A stretch of DNA of 57,467 bases, taken from NCBI GenBank assembly GCA_902594875.1, contig CACJNU010000001.1, forward strand, positions 1 to 57,467, in the 5' to 3' direction. This document shows, piece after piece, positions 39,179-46,213 of the stretch (positions within the stretch are counted from its first letter, which is position 1; each line of letters opens with the position of its first letter). Under the pieces are notes generated by a model that saw only the letters and a list, made by a program, of their open reading frames with translations, was not told the DNA's origin and did no database searches. This DNA is from an uncultured Prochlorococcus sp. (GTDB lineage Bacteria; Cyanobacteriota; Cyanobacteriia; PCC-6307; Cyanobiaceae). The position numbers and the translations under genes were made by a program.

Positions 39179-39193
39179 TGATAATCATTTTCA
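39179..39193. promoter_or_regulatory. Zur-type operator between znuA and znuC
   Basis: TGATAATCATTTTCA, a 7-1-7 palindrome with a single mismatch, matching the TGATAATnATTATCA pattern of cyanobacterial Zur/Fur sites. It lies 25 bp before the znuA start and about 98 bp before znuC, so one site could repress both directions. The zur gene itself is 0.9 kb away. Confidence 0.75.
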
Positions 39194-39229
39194 TTATGTC
39201 TGACAAGTAAAGGTATCAAATGTTATGAA

Positions 39230-39252
39230 AATAATACGCAACTTGTATTATT
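39230..39252. repeat. 8-bp inverted repeat upstream of znuC
   Basis: AATAATAC (39230-39237) and GTATTATT (39245-39252) separated by 7 bases. It lies 39 bp before the znuC ATG. It could be a second operator, or contain the znuC -10 box (GTATTAT). Different sequence from the Zur box. Confidence 0.4.
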
Positions 39253-39290
39253 GGTAAGCTTGTAAAGTGACTTTTTTAAAAGATTAATTG

Positions 39291-40061
39291 ATGGCTACTT
39301 TAGTCGCTGAAAATTTAACCTTTGCATACGCAAAAAAAAGTAAGCCAGTTTTGAACAAGGTATCGGTTGAGATTAAACCTGGAACTCTAACAGCATTAGT
39401 TGGCCCAAACGGTGCAGGTAAATCAACTCTTTTGAGAATTTTGCAAGGACAAAATACTCCAGATAAAGGGGAAATAAAAATTGACGGTGAAAATTTATAT
39501 AGATCTAGAGCTCTTGTGGCACTTATGCCTCAAAGAAGTTCTATGAATTGGAAGTTCCCCATTACAGTTGAAAAATTGGTATCTCTTGGTCAAATAAAAT
39601 ATTCAAAATCAAGAAGTAATAACCCATTTCAAATTAAGACTCTTTTAGCATATCCTAATTCTTGGATTAATAAATGTTGTGAATTAGAGGCGACAATGCA
39701 GAGAGTAGGCATTGCAAGTTTGGCTAATAGAAGACTCGATTCTCTTTCGGGAGGACAGCAGCAAAGAGCCCTATTAGCAAAAACTCTTATGTCCCCGGCA
39801 AAAATATTTCTTTTAGATGAACCTTGCGCAGCTTTGGACCCACCTGCAAAGGAGGATTTTCTTAAAATTGTTCGTCAACTTGCGGATGCGGGACTTTCTT
39901 TGCTCGTAAGTAGCCATGATTGGGGCGATTCTTTAAATAACTATGATCAAGTAATCGTTCTTGATAAAAGTGTTTTGGCAGTTGGTAGTCCTGACCAAAT
40001 AAAAGATAAATTAGAGGCAATAAACATTAGCTCTATAAACGAAGATAATTTCTGTGATTAG
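39291..40061 (+). CDS. znuC: Zinc ABC transporter ATP-binding protein ZnuC
   Basis: 256 residues. Walker A GPNGAGKST, Q-loop MPQRSS, signature LSGGQQQRALLAK, Walker B IFLLDEPCAALD, and switch His in SSHDW. ATG at 39291 is preferred to the TTG three bases earlier. Manganese/zinc/iron-chelate subclass, as is usual for ZnuC/MntB. Followed after 13 bp by the 3' end of zur, which is on the other strand. Confidence 0.93.
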   Translation: MATLVAENLTFAYAKKSKPVLNKVSVEIKPGTLTALVGPNGAGKSTLLRILQGQNTPDKGEIKIDGENLYRSRALVALMPQRSSMNWKFPITVEKLVSLGQIKYSKSRSNNPFQIKTLLAYPNSWINKCCELEATMQRVGIASLANRRLDSLSGGQQQRALLAKTLMSPAKIFLLDEPCAALDPPAKEDFLKIVRQLADAGLSLLVSSHDWGDSLNNYDQVIVLDKSVLAVGSPDQIKDKLEAINISSINEDNFCD

Positions 40062-40074
40062 AGAATGTTCCTTT

Positions 40075-40509
40075 TCAATTCTGGGCTTGATAGCAGTTTT
40101 GGCAAAGCCCGAAATACTCGAGGGTATGAAACAACAATTGGAATTTCTTTGGATTTGTTTTGGGTGTATGAATATCTTTTACCGGGCATCCTTCCATTTT
40201 TGATGTCTCACCACATTGAACACAGGTCAAATGATGAATATCTCTATCTACGGGAGTGTAAAGAACCTCTCCAGTTGGGAGATGTCTAGAACGTATTAAG
40301 CCATGCTTTATCAGAACTTGAAGATTCCTGTAAACAGTCGTCAGACCCATAGCCTTTCCGCTTTCTATCAATTGTCTATGCAACTCTTGACCAGTCAATT
40401 CATCCTCGCATTTATTAAGTTCTTCAAGAAGTTGTTCTTGTCTTTTGGTAATGTCAGACTTAGTTACCATTGTTTCCGAAATCTTTTTTTGTCCCCTATT
40501 TTTGATCAT
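40075..40509 (-). CDS. zur: Fur-family regulator, zinc type (Zur)
   Basis: 144 residues: winged helix DNA-binding part (LTGQELHRQLIESGKAMGLTT..., partly quoted), then dimer domain with HHLTCVQCGET and the C-terminal GLCQNC, i.e. two CxxC pairs for structural zinc, and regulatory His/Cys in DRDIHHLTC. Genomic setting between znuC and znuB shows Zur rather than Fur. It is read against both znu genes; only 17 bp separate its start from the znuB start. ATG at 40509; a second Met at codon 14 is an alternative start. Confidence 0.92.
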   Translation of the reverse strand: MIKNRGQKKISETMVTKSDITKRQEQLLEELNKCEDELTGQELHRQLIESGKAMGLTTVYRNLQVLIKHGLIRSRHLPTGEVLYTPVDRDIHHLTCVQCGETSKMEGCPVKDIHTPKTNPKKFQLLFHTLEYFGLCQNCYQAQN

Positions 40510-40526
40510 ACTGAATCATTCGAATA

Positions 40527-41312
40527 ATGTCTTTTATTAATAACAACTGGTGGCTGGTTCCATTAATAATAACTATATTCTCCGGGATTTTATGCCCAGC
40601 TATGGGAACTGTATTAATCACTCATAAGAGATTATTACAAGTTAATTTAATCTCCCATTGTGTGTTGCCTGGACTTGCTCTCGCATTAGCGCTTGGAATT
40701 CAGCCCTCAATTGGTGGTGTTATAAGTGGTCTTCTGGGCTCAGTAATTGCGGAAAGTTTAACTAATAGAAAAAGTGAAAATTATGAAGCAGTTATGAATA
40801 CTATTCTCGCTGGAATGCTTGGGTTTGGAGTCCTTATAATCCCTCTACTCGGAATAAGGATTGATTTGGAGGCAGTATTATTTGGCGATTTATTGACAGC
40901 AAATTTTGGAGATTTACTTAGAACAATAATTGCTTTTTTAGTATTTATACTTTTAATGACTTTTGGATATGAAAAGGTTGTTTATGTTGGATTAGATCCA
41001 GAAGGTGCATCCGCGAGTGGTATAAACGTTTCTTTATTAAATCTTTCTTTGAGTTTTACAACGGCATTAGTAATTGTTAGTTCAATGTCAGCAGTGGGAG
41101 TAATTCTTGTAATTGCTCTTCTTTCTACGCCAACTTTGTTGGGGCTAAATAAGGCTCATAGTTTAAGAATTGCAATGATGAGGGCTTCATTTTTTGGATT
41201 ATGTATCTCACTTCTTGGATTTATTCTCTCTATAGTCTTTAATCTTTCGCCAGGACCTGCAATAAGCGTTATTTGTGTTGCGTCCCTTTTAATTCCTAAG
41301 CTTCGCAAATAA
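40527..41312 (+). CDS. znuB: Zinc ABC transporter permease ZnuB
   Basis: 261 residues with eight or nine membrane helices of the ABC-3 (metal) permease family; the family motif GVILVIALLSTPTLLG is present, as is the QVNLISHCVLPGLALALALG N-terminal stretch (20 residues). Uses ZnuC and ZnuA as partners. It has very little upstream room (17 bp to the divergent zur), so it is probably expressed from znuC by readthrough of the zur antisense strand, or from a promoter within zur. Confidence 0.92.
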   Translation: MSFINNNWWLVPLIITIFSGILCPAMGTVLITHKRLLQVNLISHCVLPGLALALALGIQPSIGGVISGLLGSVIAESLTNRKSENYEAVMNTILAGMLGFGVLIIPLLGIRIDLEAVLFGDLLTANFGDLLRTIIAFLVFILLMTFGYEKVVYVGLDPEGASASGINVSLLNLSLSFTTALVIVSSMSAVGVILVIALLSTPTLLGLNKAHSLRIAMMRASFFGLCISLLGFILSIVFNLSPGPAISVICVASLLIPKLRK

Positions 41313-41459
41313 TTAAATCTTAAATGTCCAATCAGAATTTAATGCTTGAGCTTCTGGATTGTTTTTTAAAGCTACTTCCATAGCTTCTTTTTTATTATTA
41401 GCTATAACAACTTCATCAAATTCCTTTCCATTTTTTTTGAGACTTACTTTGAAACGCAT
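41313..41459 (-). CDS. Small hypothetical protein, 48 residues
   Basis: Short frame starting MRFKVSLKKNGKEFDEV and continuing VIANNKKEAMEVALKNN ... SDWTFKI. Pattern beta-beta-alpha: a basic first strand, a short helix EAMEVALKN and a last strand, a compact small fold. Its stop is next to the znuB stop (convergent). The coding character and placement make it real; function unknown. Confidence 0.6.
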   Translation of the reverse strand: MRFKVSLKKNGKEFDEVVIANNKKEAMEVALKNNPEAQALNSDWTFKI

Positions 41460-41542
41460 AAAAATTATTTAATTAATCAAAAGTTAACCACTAAGCAACA
41501 AGATTTAAATACTTTTAAAAGTTAATTGATGAAATAGAAACT

Positions 41543-41791
41543 TTAGTTATTTTGAAGTTTTTCTACTACAGATTCTTTCTCAATCTTAGCTACATCCTGT
41601 AATCCATTAGCATCAAACCAAGGAGCGTTTTCCCAATTAAATCCTTCCCCAAAAGTATTATCGGGAGCAGCTACGTACCAGTGACATGACGAATCGGGTA
41701 CATCTACAGCACATTTTGACCAGTCAGCTTCCCATTGTGGAACTTGTACCCACATTACAGATGCTAATAAAAAAGAAAAAATAAAATTCAT
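41543..41791 (-). CDS. Exported small protein, 82 residues
   Basis: Signal peptide MNFIFSFLLASVMWVQ, then a Trp-rich acidic part with two Cys (SKCAVDVPDSSCHWY, possible disulfide) and DNTFGEGFNWENAPWF. I do not recognise the family. It stands alone, with small frames at either side on the same strand. Confidence 0.6.
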   Translation of the reverse strand: MNFIFSFLLASVMWVQVPQWEADWSKCAVDVPDSSCHWYVAAPDNTFGEGFNWENAPWFDANGLQDVAKIEKESVVEKLQNN

Positions 41792-41800
41792 AATTATCTG

Positions 41801-41944
41801 TTAGCAAAATTTTGAAAGATTTTTTTCACATTCTCTCTTTCTTTTCTTCCAATAATTTTCAAGTATTTGATATTTATGCTTATTTTTAAATTGACTTAAA
41901 TGAATATTATTCTGATTAAGAACTGAAGTGTTTTTGATTTTCAT
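41801..41944 (-). CDS. Small basic protein, 47 residues
   Basis: Frame from ATG at 41944 (complement) ends just upstream of the 41543 gene start. Highly basic: HKYQILENYWKKRKREC, two Cys near the C-terminus (REC, KFC). Tentative gene; a role cannot be assigned. Confidence 0.45.
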   Translation of the reverse strand: MKIKNTSVLNQNNIHLSQFKNKHKYQILENYWKKRKRECEKNLSKFC

Positions 41945-42021
41945 GACTCAGGCTGTCAATGTAGATTATATCTAAGACACTTTATAGATTTTTTGAAGTG
42001 AATTTATACTTAATTTTTGTC

Positions 42022-42156
42022 TTACTTTTGTGTAGGTAAGTATTTTTCGGGATTATTTTCAATATAAGCAAGCGAATATTTGACAACACCCACTATTACT
42101 GAAAAAAGAGCAATTGCCGAAATAATAAAAATGATTTTTTTGTAAATGATTTTCAT
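42022..42156 (-). CDS. Small single-span membrane protein, 44 residues
   Basis: One hydrophobic helix (IIFIISAIALFSVIVGVV, about residues 8-25) after a basic start MKIIYKK, then an acidic tail YIENNPEKYLPTQK. Typical small bitopic membrane protein by the positive-inside rule. Not recognised. Confidence 0.5.
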   Translation of the reverse strand: MKIIYKKIIFIISAIALFSVIVGVVKYSLAYIENNPEKYLPTQK

Positions 42157-42241
42157 GAATTTTTTATGTTTTTGATTATTTTTTTCATCAACGCCCAATT
42201 TTTCTGAAAGATTTAAATAATTAGTAATTTATACTGTAGCC

Positions 42242-42352
42242 TTTTAAATTACCTACGGAGTAGATTAAATACATCAGAAACTCCTCACACACTTTTTTCT
42301 GATAACTTTAAAAGTACTCGGTCGCAAAGTTTGAGTACTTTTTGTATTTTTT
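42242..42352 (+). ncRNA. yfr10: Yfr10-like small RNA (Yfr1-motif sRNA)
   Basis: The -10 box TATACT is at 42230-42235. A hairpin ATCAGAAA (42273-42280) / TTTCTGAT (42296-42303) presents the loop CTCCTCACACACTTT (42281-42295), sharing 12 contiguous bases with the Yfr1 motif at 14351-14362. A second stem AAAAGTACTC (42310-42319) / GAGTACTTTTT (42333-42343) followed by T-rich sequence is the terminator. Yfr10 is the known second family that carries the Yfr1 motif and differs in structure, which fits. The 5' end is inferred. Confidence 0.8.
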
Positions 42353-42424
42353 TGAGATGTGACAGTTAAAATAGAGGTCTATTAAGCATTACATATTTTA
42401 AATTTAAATGTGATATTTAATTTG

Positions 42425-42522
42425 TGTGTAGGAGGAATTGATTTATTTCAGTGGAAACAAGGAAACACTTGATATAAATCAATTTTAAAAGATCTCTCAT
42501 TGAGGGGTCTTTTTTTTTGGGG
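42425..42522 (+). ncRNA. yfr2: Yfr2-family small RNA
   Basis: Recognised by the family loop with the repeat GGAAACAAGGAAACA (42453-42467) on a long stem AATTGATTTAT (42436-42446) / ATAAATCAATT (42474-42484). 5' of it, GTGTGTAGGAGG (42424-42435) is nearly complementary to the Yfr1/Yfr10 motif. The terminator is AGATCTCTC/GAGGGGTCT (42490-42510) followed by eight or nine T. A -10-like TATTTA lies at 42414-42419. About 98 nt, as in known Yfr2 members. Start point is inferred, by a few bases either way. It lies in tandem right behind the Yfr10-like RNA. Confidence 0.85.
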
Positions 42523-42648
42523 ATTATTAGAAATAAATATTAAATTCTGAATATAAAAACAAATATGCTTTCTTCCAAAATAATTAGGTCGTCATTACAA
42601 ATTAGTAATTTAATTCGTTAGATTATGAGTCGATAAATTCTTCTGTTA

Positions 42649-43032
42649 ATGCAAATACTTTTTTTAACAATTTTAATTTGTTCAAGCTTTTTATTCCCTT
42701 CTTCATCATTTGCCTCACATGTAGAACTTAAACCTTGTGTAGAGATTTCTCATTGTGTACGAGAAGAATGGGAGGTTAATGATATTGAGAAACCTTTTGA
42801 AGAGATTAAAACATTTATCGAAAACACTCCAAGAACTGAGATTGTAGAAATTGATGGCGATTATCTTCATGCTGAGGCAACCAGTAAATGGATGAAGTAT
42901 GTAGACGACTTAGAAGTATCCTTTCTACCTGAATCAAACATCTTATCAATAAGATCAGAATCAAGAGTTGGAGAAAGTGATTTGGGAGTGAATCAAAAAA
43001 GAGTTGATTTACTAAAATCAAAAATGTTTTAA
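42649..43032 (+). CDS. DUF1499 exported protein
   Basis: 127 residues. Signal peptide to about residue 23 (PSSSFASH), then the DUF1499 core: HAEATSKWMKYVDDLEVSF and IRSESRVGESDLGVNQKRV. The family occurs in cyanobacteria and algae, function unknown, possibly lipid or quinone binding in the envelope. Single gene, no close partner. Confidence 0.85.
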   Translation: MQILFLTILICSSFLFPSSSFASHVELKPCVEISHCVREEWEVNDIEKPFEEIKTFIENTPRTEIVEIDGDYLHAEATSKWMKYVDDLEVSFLPESNILSIRSESRVGESDLGVNQKRVDLLKSKMF

Positions 43033-43171
43033 GAAAAAAAAGTAAAAAAAAATTTATTTTTATTGTTTTTTGTATAACTTTTCCATTTTTTAAAAAAAAA
43101 TAGCAGATAAAAAAGTGATAATTGTCATCATGCCTTGATAATGGCAAGTTTATTATATTTTCTCTGAAAAG

Positions 43172-43456
43172 ATGATCATAAATTTTATATATTTATTGTT
43201 ATCTAGTTTTGTTTTTTTCTGGTTTTATATAAATATTAAAAAAAGTGGAGTTAAATGGATAATCAAAGGTCTTTTGCAAATTGGAATATTGGTATTATTC
43301 ATTGGAGGGTTTTTCAAAATATTTTTCACCTTACCCCCTAATTTATTTATACAAATATTTTTTCTTATTATTTATACATGGTGCACTGTTGGAATAAATG
43401 TAAATTTCATGATCCCTTTGATTAGTTTGATTGACCAAAAAATATTAAAAAAATAA
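43172..43456 (+). CDS. Small membrane protein, 94 residues
   Basis: Three hydrophobic segments (about 2-19, 30-50 and 57-82), basic between them. No family recognised. A Fur/Zur-like palindrome lies 42 bp upstream (43116-43130), of unknown significance. Confidence 0.6.
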   Translation: MIINFIYLLLSSFVFFWFYINIKKSGVKWIIKGLLQIGILVLFIGGFFKIFFTLPPNLFIQIFFLIIYTWCTVGINVNFMIPLISLIDQKILKK

Positions 43457-43530
43457 ACCTAAAATATGCCTTAATTCTCAGTACAAAAAAAATCTATTTC
43501 CTTAATCTGTAATATTAAAATTTATAGGAT

Positions 43531-43641
43531 TTATTTTTTTCCTTTTGAAAGTCTTTTCCTTGTATATCTAGTCTTTAATGCCAAGTCTGTCATTATATAT
43601 ATTCCAAATAAAAGAATGATTATTCCAATAAAGTATTTCAT
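43531..43641 (-). CDS. Small single-span membrane protein, 36 residues
   Basis: Frame from ATG at 43641 (complement): MKYFIGIIILLFGIYIMTDL is the membrane helix, then a strongly basic tail KTRYTRKRLSKGKK. Good hydrophobic-then-basic pattern and 30 bp from the OsmC gene stop upstream on the same strand; likely real. Confidence 0.5.
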   Translation of the reverse strand: MKYFIGIIILLFGIYIMTDLALKTRYTRKRLSKGKK

Positions 43642-43671
43642 TATTTTTTATGTAATTACTATGTTTGAGAT

Positions 43672-44079
43672 TTATTCATGATGCCAACTAATTTTAATAT
43701 CTATTTCTTGAGATAAATTTCTTGTAACTGGACATTCTTTGGAAGCTTTTTTCAAAAAATCAATAGTTTCATTAGAAGTAGTCTCTGGTATGAAAATATC
43801 TATTATTAGTTCTTTTATCTTCCTCTCGCTACTTTGTGTCATTACTTTTTCAATATTTAAATATATACCTTTCAAATCAAATCCTTTCGATTTGGCTTTG
43901 ATTGCCATGATGGTTAGCAGGCAAGTACCTAGAGATGTTGCTAATAAATCAGTTGGGGAAAAACTTTCACCTTTACCGCAGTGATCTAAAGGTGCATCAG
44001 TTCTAATAAGACTTCCAGATTGTAGATGAATAGCCTCACAGTTTAAATTTCCTAAATAAGAACATTTAACTTTAGTCAT
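43672..44079 (-). CDS. OsmC/Ohr family peroxiredoxin-like protein
   Basis: 135 residues. Family fold with the two Cys sites: LATSLGTCLLTIMAIKAKS (first Cys) and KKASKECPVTRNLSQ (second Cys). OsmC/Ohr proteins reduce organic hydroperoxides by this thiol pair. Cytosolic. Specific substrate not known; YhfA-type OsmC is another option. Confidence 0.9.
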   Translation of the reverse strand: MTKVKCSYLGNLNCEAIHLQSGSLIRTDAPLDHCGKGESFSPTDLLATSLGTCLLTIMAIKAKSKGFDLKGIYLNIEKVMTQSSERKIKELIIDIFIPETTSNETIDFLKKASKECPVTRNLSQEIDIKISWHHE

Positions 44080-44207
44080 TTTAAAAAAAATTAAATTAGG
44101 AAAATATTATTAATAAAAAATTATGGAACATAACAAGATTATTGATGAGAAATTTTTATTTGCATCTTAGTGGAGTATTAAGGAGATTCATCATTCAAGT
44201 TTTGAAA

Positions 44208-44450
44208 TCAGTTTTTATATCCATATTCTTCTAAGCAATACTCAATTAATTCAATTGATTTATTAAGAGTTCTTTTATTTTTATTTTCTAGATCGAAACA
44301 TTCATTTAAAACACGTATAGATTCATTTAAGAATGATTCTTCTTTATTTTTTATATCTTTAACTTGATTTATATAAATTAATTTTTTAATACCAATTAGG
44401 GAGAATATGATTATTGATATTGTAAAAATTGATATTTTGAATTTATTCAT
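44208..44450 (-). CDS. Small membrane-anchored protein, 80 residues
   Basis: N-terminal helix (about 5-24, IFTISIIIFSLIGIKKLIYI) then an acidic/basic helical domain with two Cys (LNECFDLENKN and ELIEYCLEEYG). Function unknown. Coding pattern is plausible and length moderate. Confidence 0.55.
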   Translation of the reverse strand: MNKFKISIFTISIIIFSLIGIKKLIYINQVKDIKNKEESFLNESIRVLNECFDLENKNKRTLNKSIELIEYCLEEYGYKN

Positions 44451-44514
44451 ACAATTAGATACTACAAATATTTTAATTTACTTAATATCTGAAAACTTTA
44501 CATAGCTTATAGAA

Positions 44515-44616
44515 CTAAGTAATTACATATGTAGCTGCTGTTATTGCTATGGCAGTAATTGAAATGAAGATGAAAGGAACAACCTTTAAAGGTATATATA
44601 TATTATTTTTAGACAT
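44515..44616 (-). CDS. Tiny single-span membrane protein, 33 residues
   Basis: MSKNNIYIPLKVVPFIFISI then more hydrophobic residues to the end (AIAITAATYVIT). Single helix with polar N-terminus, in the size range of small photosystem and cytochrome subunits, but it matches none that I know. Tentative. Confidence 0.4.
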   Translation of the reverse strand: MSKNNIYIPLKVVPFIFISITAIAITAATYVIT

Positions 44617-44730
44617 AACTAGAACCTTTATGCAAATAATTACATTCCCTTTAAACTTTATAAGTCTTCAAATATACAAATTAATTTTTTTTGTATAAAT
44701 TCAATCCTTTTAAGATTAACAAATTTATAT

Positions 44731-44937
44731 TCATTGAATTTTCATTAAATAAAGTATCTCTAAATCTTGTCTTGAGTCCGATATTTTTCTTTTTAAAAAG
44801 ATTAATTCTTCTTGGCTCATTTTTGATTCTTTTATCATCAATTCTGCTTGTTCAATAGCATGTTCTATATTTCTAATTTTAATTTCTCTTATTGAGGGAT
44901 CATCTTTACATGCTTTTTTAGTATTTGCATCTAACAT
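44731..44937 (-). CDS. Small helical protein, 68 residues
   Basis: Charged, wholly helical: IRNIEHAIEQAELMIKES and LIFLKRKISDSRQDLEILY look like a helical hairpin or coiled coil. One Cys near the N-terminus. No family recognised. Divergent from the candidate sRNA at 44973. Confidence 0.55.
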   Translation of the reverse strand: MLDANTKKACKDDPSIREIKIRNIEHAIEQAELMIKESKMSQEELIFLKRKISDSRQDLEILYLMKIQ

Positions 44938-44972
44938 ATGTACTAAAAAATCACCTTGAATATAATCTAATT

Positions 44973-45082
44973 TAAAACTTCATTATGCTACAACCGCAAA
45001 TTTAATTAAAATAAATTATTATCTAGATAAGAACTTTAACCTTAGCTAACCCTCTCTTCAATTGATCGAGTGGGTTTTTTTT
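44973..45082 (+). ncRNA. Candidate small RNA with perfect -10 box and terminator
   Basis: A perfect TATAAT at 44961-44966 and a terminator stem AACCCTCTC (45048-45056) / GAGTGGGTT (45068-45076, one T-T mismatch) followed by eight T bracket about 110 bases without a reading frame. The gene to the left is on the other strand, and the gene to the right starts at 45117, so the terminator serves no known gene. Ends are inferred. No known family recognised. Confidence 0.45.
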
Positions 45083-45116
45083 ATGGTGTAATATACTCCT
45101 AGCATTTACTATTAAT

Positions 45117-45491
45117 TTGGAAGATTCAAAACTTAATCCTGAGGAAAATAATTCAATCGAATCGTCCCCCAATTTGAATGAAGACAATAAAAATCTTAAT
45201 GAGGGGAATAAAAAAGAAGAAAATGTTAAGGCATTTACAGAATTTCTAGAAAAAGCAAGTAATCAAGATTCTTCAGAAGAAAAAGTAAAACTTGATTCTG
45301 AGCAACAAAAACTAAAAATTGACAAATCACTTTTTAAAAGATTTCTTAATAATGGATTTGATGGCATTTCAACTAATCCAAACTATAAAATGTTGGCATT
45401 ATTAATAGTCCTTTTAATTAATCTGTCTCTATTTTTTGTAATTGGCAATATGGGTAAAGCGTTTTTAAGAAATGCAGGAATTATGGGTTAA
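45117..45491 (+). CDS. Acidic protein with C-terminal membrane helix, 124 residues
   Basis: Low-complexity N-terminal half rich in Glu, Asn, Lys (EDNKNLNEGNKKEEN), then a basic middle and a C-terminal hydrophobic helix (LALLIVLLINLSLFFVIG, about 93-112). Tail-anchored layout. TTG start at 45117 immediately follows the terminator at 45082. No family recognised. Confidence 0.6.
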   Translation: MEDSKLNPEENNSIESSPNLNEDNKNLNEGNKKEENVKAFTEFLEKASNQDSSEEKVKLDSEQQKLKIDKSLFKRFLNNGFDGISTNPNYKMLALLIVLLINLSLFFVIGNMGKAFLRNAGIMG

Positions 45492-45588
45492 AAATTATTT
45501 ATTTCTTTTTGGATATTCATCTTTACAATTTTGAATCTTCAAATGAAACTGTGATATTTTCTTGTCAAATTAATATCTAAAAAAAAAT

Positions 45589-45750
45589 TTGGATAATAAA
45601 GAGCCAGAAAATCCAGTAGTTTATCTTTCTAATTTAGTCAAGAAATTAGATGTAAAAAACAGAAATGGTTTAGTAGCCTTAGCAATTGTAAACCTTTTAG
45701 TGATTCTTTTATTTAAATTTTATTTGAAAGGATCTGGATTATTATCTTGA
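45589..45750 (+). CDS. Small tail-anchored membrane protein, 53 residues
   Basis: TTG start; MDNKEPENPVVYLSNLVKK then a hydrophobic stretch NGLVALAIVNLLVILLF, short basic end. Resembles the C-terminal half of the 45117 protein in layout (basic region, helix with ALLI/NLL pattern), so the two may be paralogues. The stop is 18 bp from the convergent TM2-like gene. Confidence 0.5.
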   Translation: MDNKEPENPVVYLSNLVKKLDVKNRNGLVALAIVNLLVILLFKFYLKGSGLLS

Positions 45751-45767
45751 ATTAACTGCTGGTAGTA

Positions 45768-46082
45768 TTATTCAGCATTTTCAAATTGTTTTGCTAATCT
45801 AAATGCCTTCTTAATTATTAGAAAGCCACCATATGCTCCTGCCAGTAAAGGTAATACTATTAAAGGGTTAGGGGAATAATTTGAATAATTTTTCACACCC
45901 TCAACGTATTCATAACCTGAACATTTAAGAAAGATAAAGCTAAAAAATGTGATACTCCAACCAATGATTGATAAAAAGCCACCTTTTTTATCACCTTCGT
46001 AGAATCTGTCTAGACCTAAGCCCCATCCTCCTATTAGGAATATTCCTCTAACAACAGAATTTTTTTCTTGATTTCTAAGCAT
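45768..46082 (-). CDS. TM2-domain-like membrane protein
   Basis: 104 residues. The TM2 pattern GxxGxDRFYxGxxxxG is seen as GGWGLGLDRFYEGDKKGG followed by two hydrophobic segments (about 35-53 and 72-88). TM2 proteins are widespread small membrane proteins of unknown role. Confidence 0.75.
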   Translation of the reverse strand: MLRNQEKNSVVRGIFLIGGWGLGLDRFYEGDKKGGFLSIIGWSITFFSFIFLKCSGYEYVEGVKNYSNYSPNPLIVLPLLAGAYGGFLIIKKAFRLAKQFENAE

Positions 46083-46213
46083 AATAAAAAAATGTTCAAT
46101 ATGAACATAACCTATTTGTATTTAAGATGTGAGATGTTTTTATTAATTAATCTTTAAAATAAATTTTTAATGGTTTTTTCTATAAATTACAAAATTATTA
46201 TTCATTGTTATAA

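Noticed and set aside
44145..44234. 29-codon plus-strand hydrophobic frame
   Set aside because: Overlaps the end of the 44208 gene on the other strand and has no ribosome site; too short to support.
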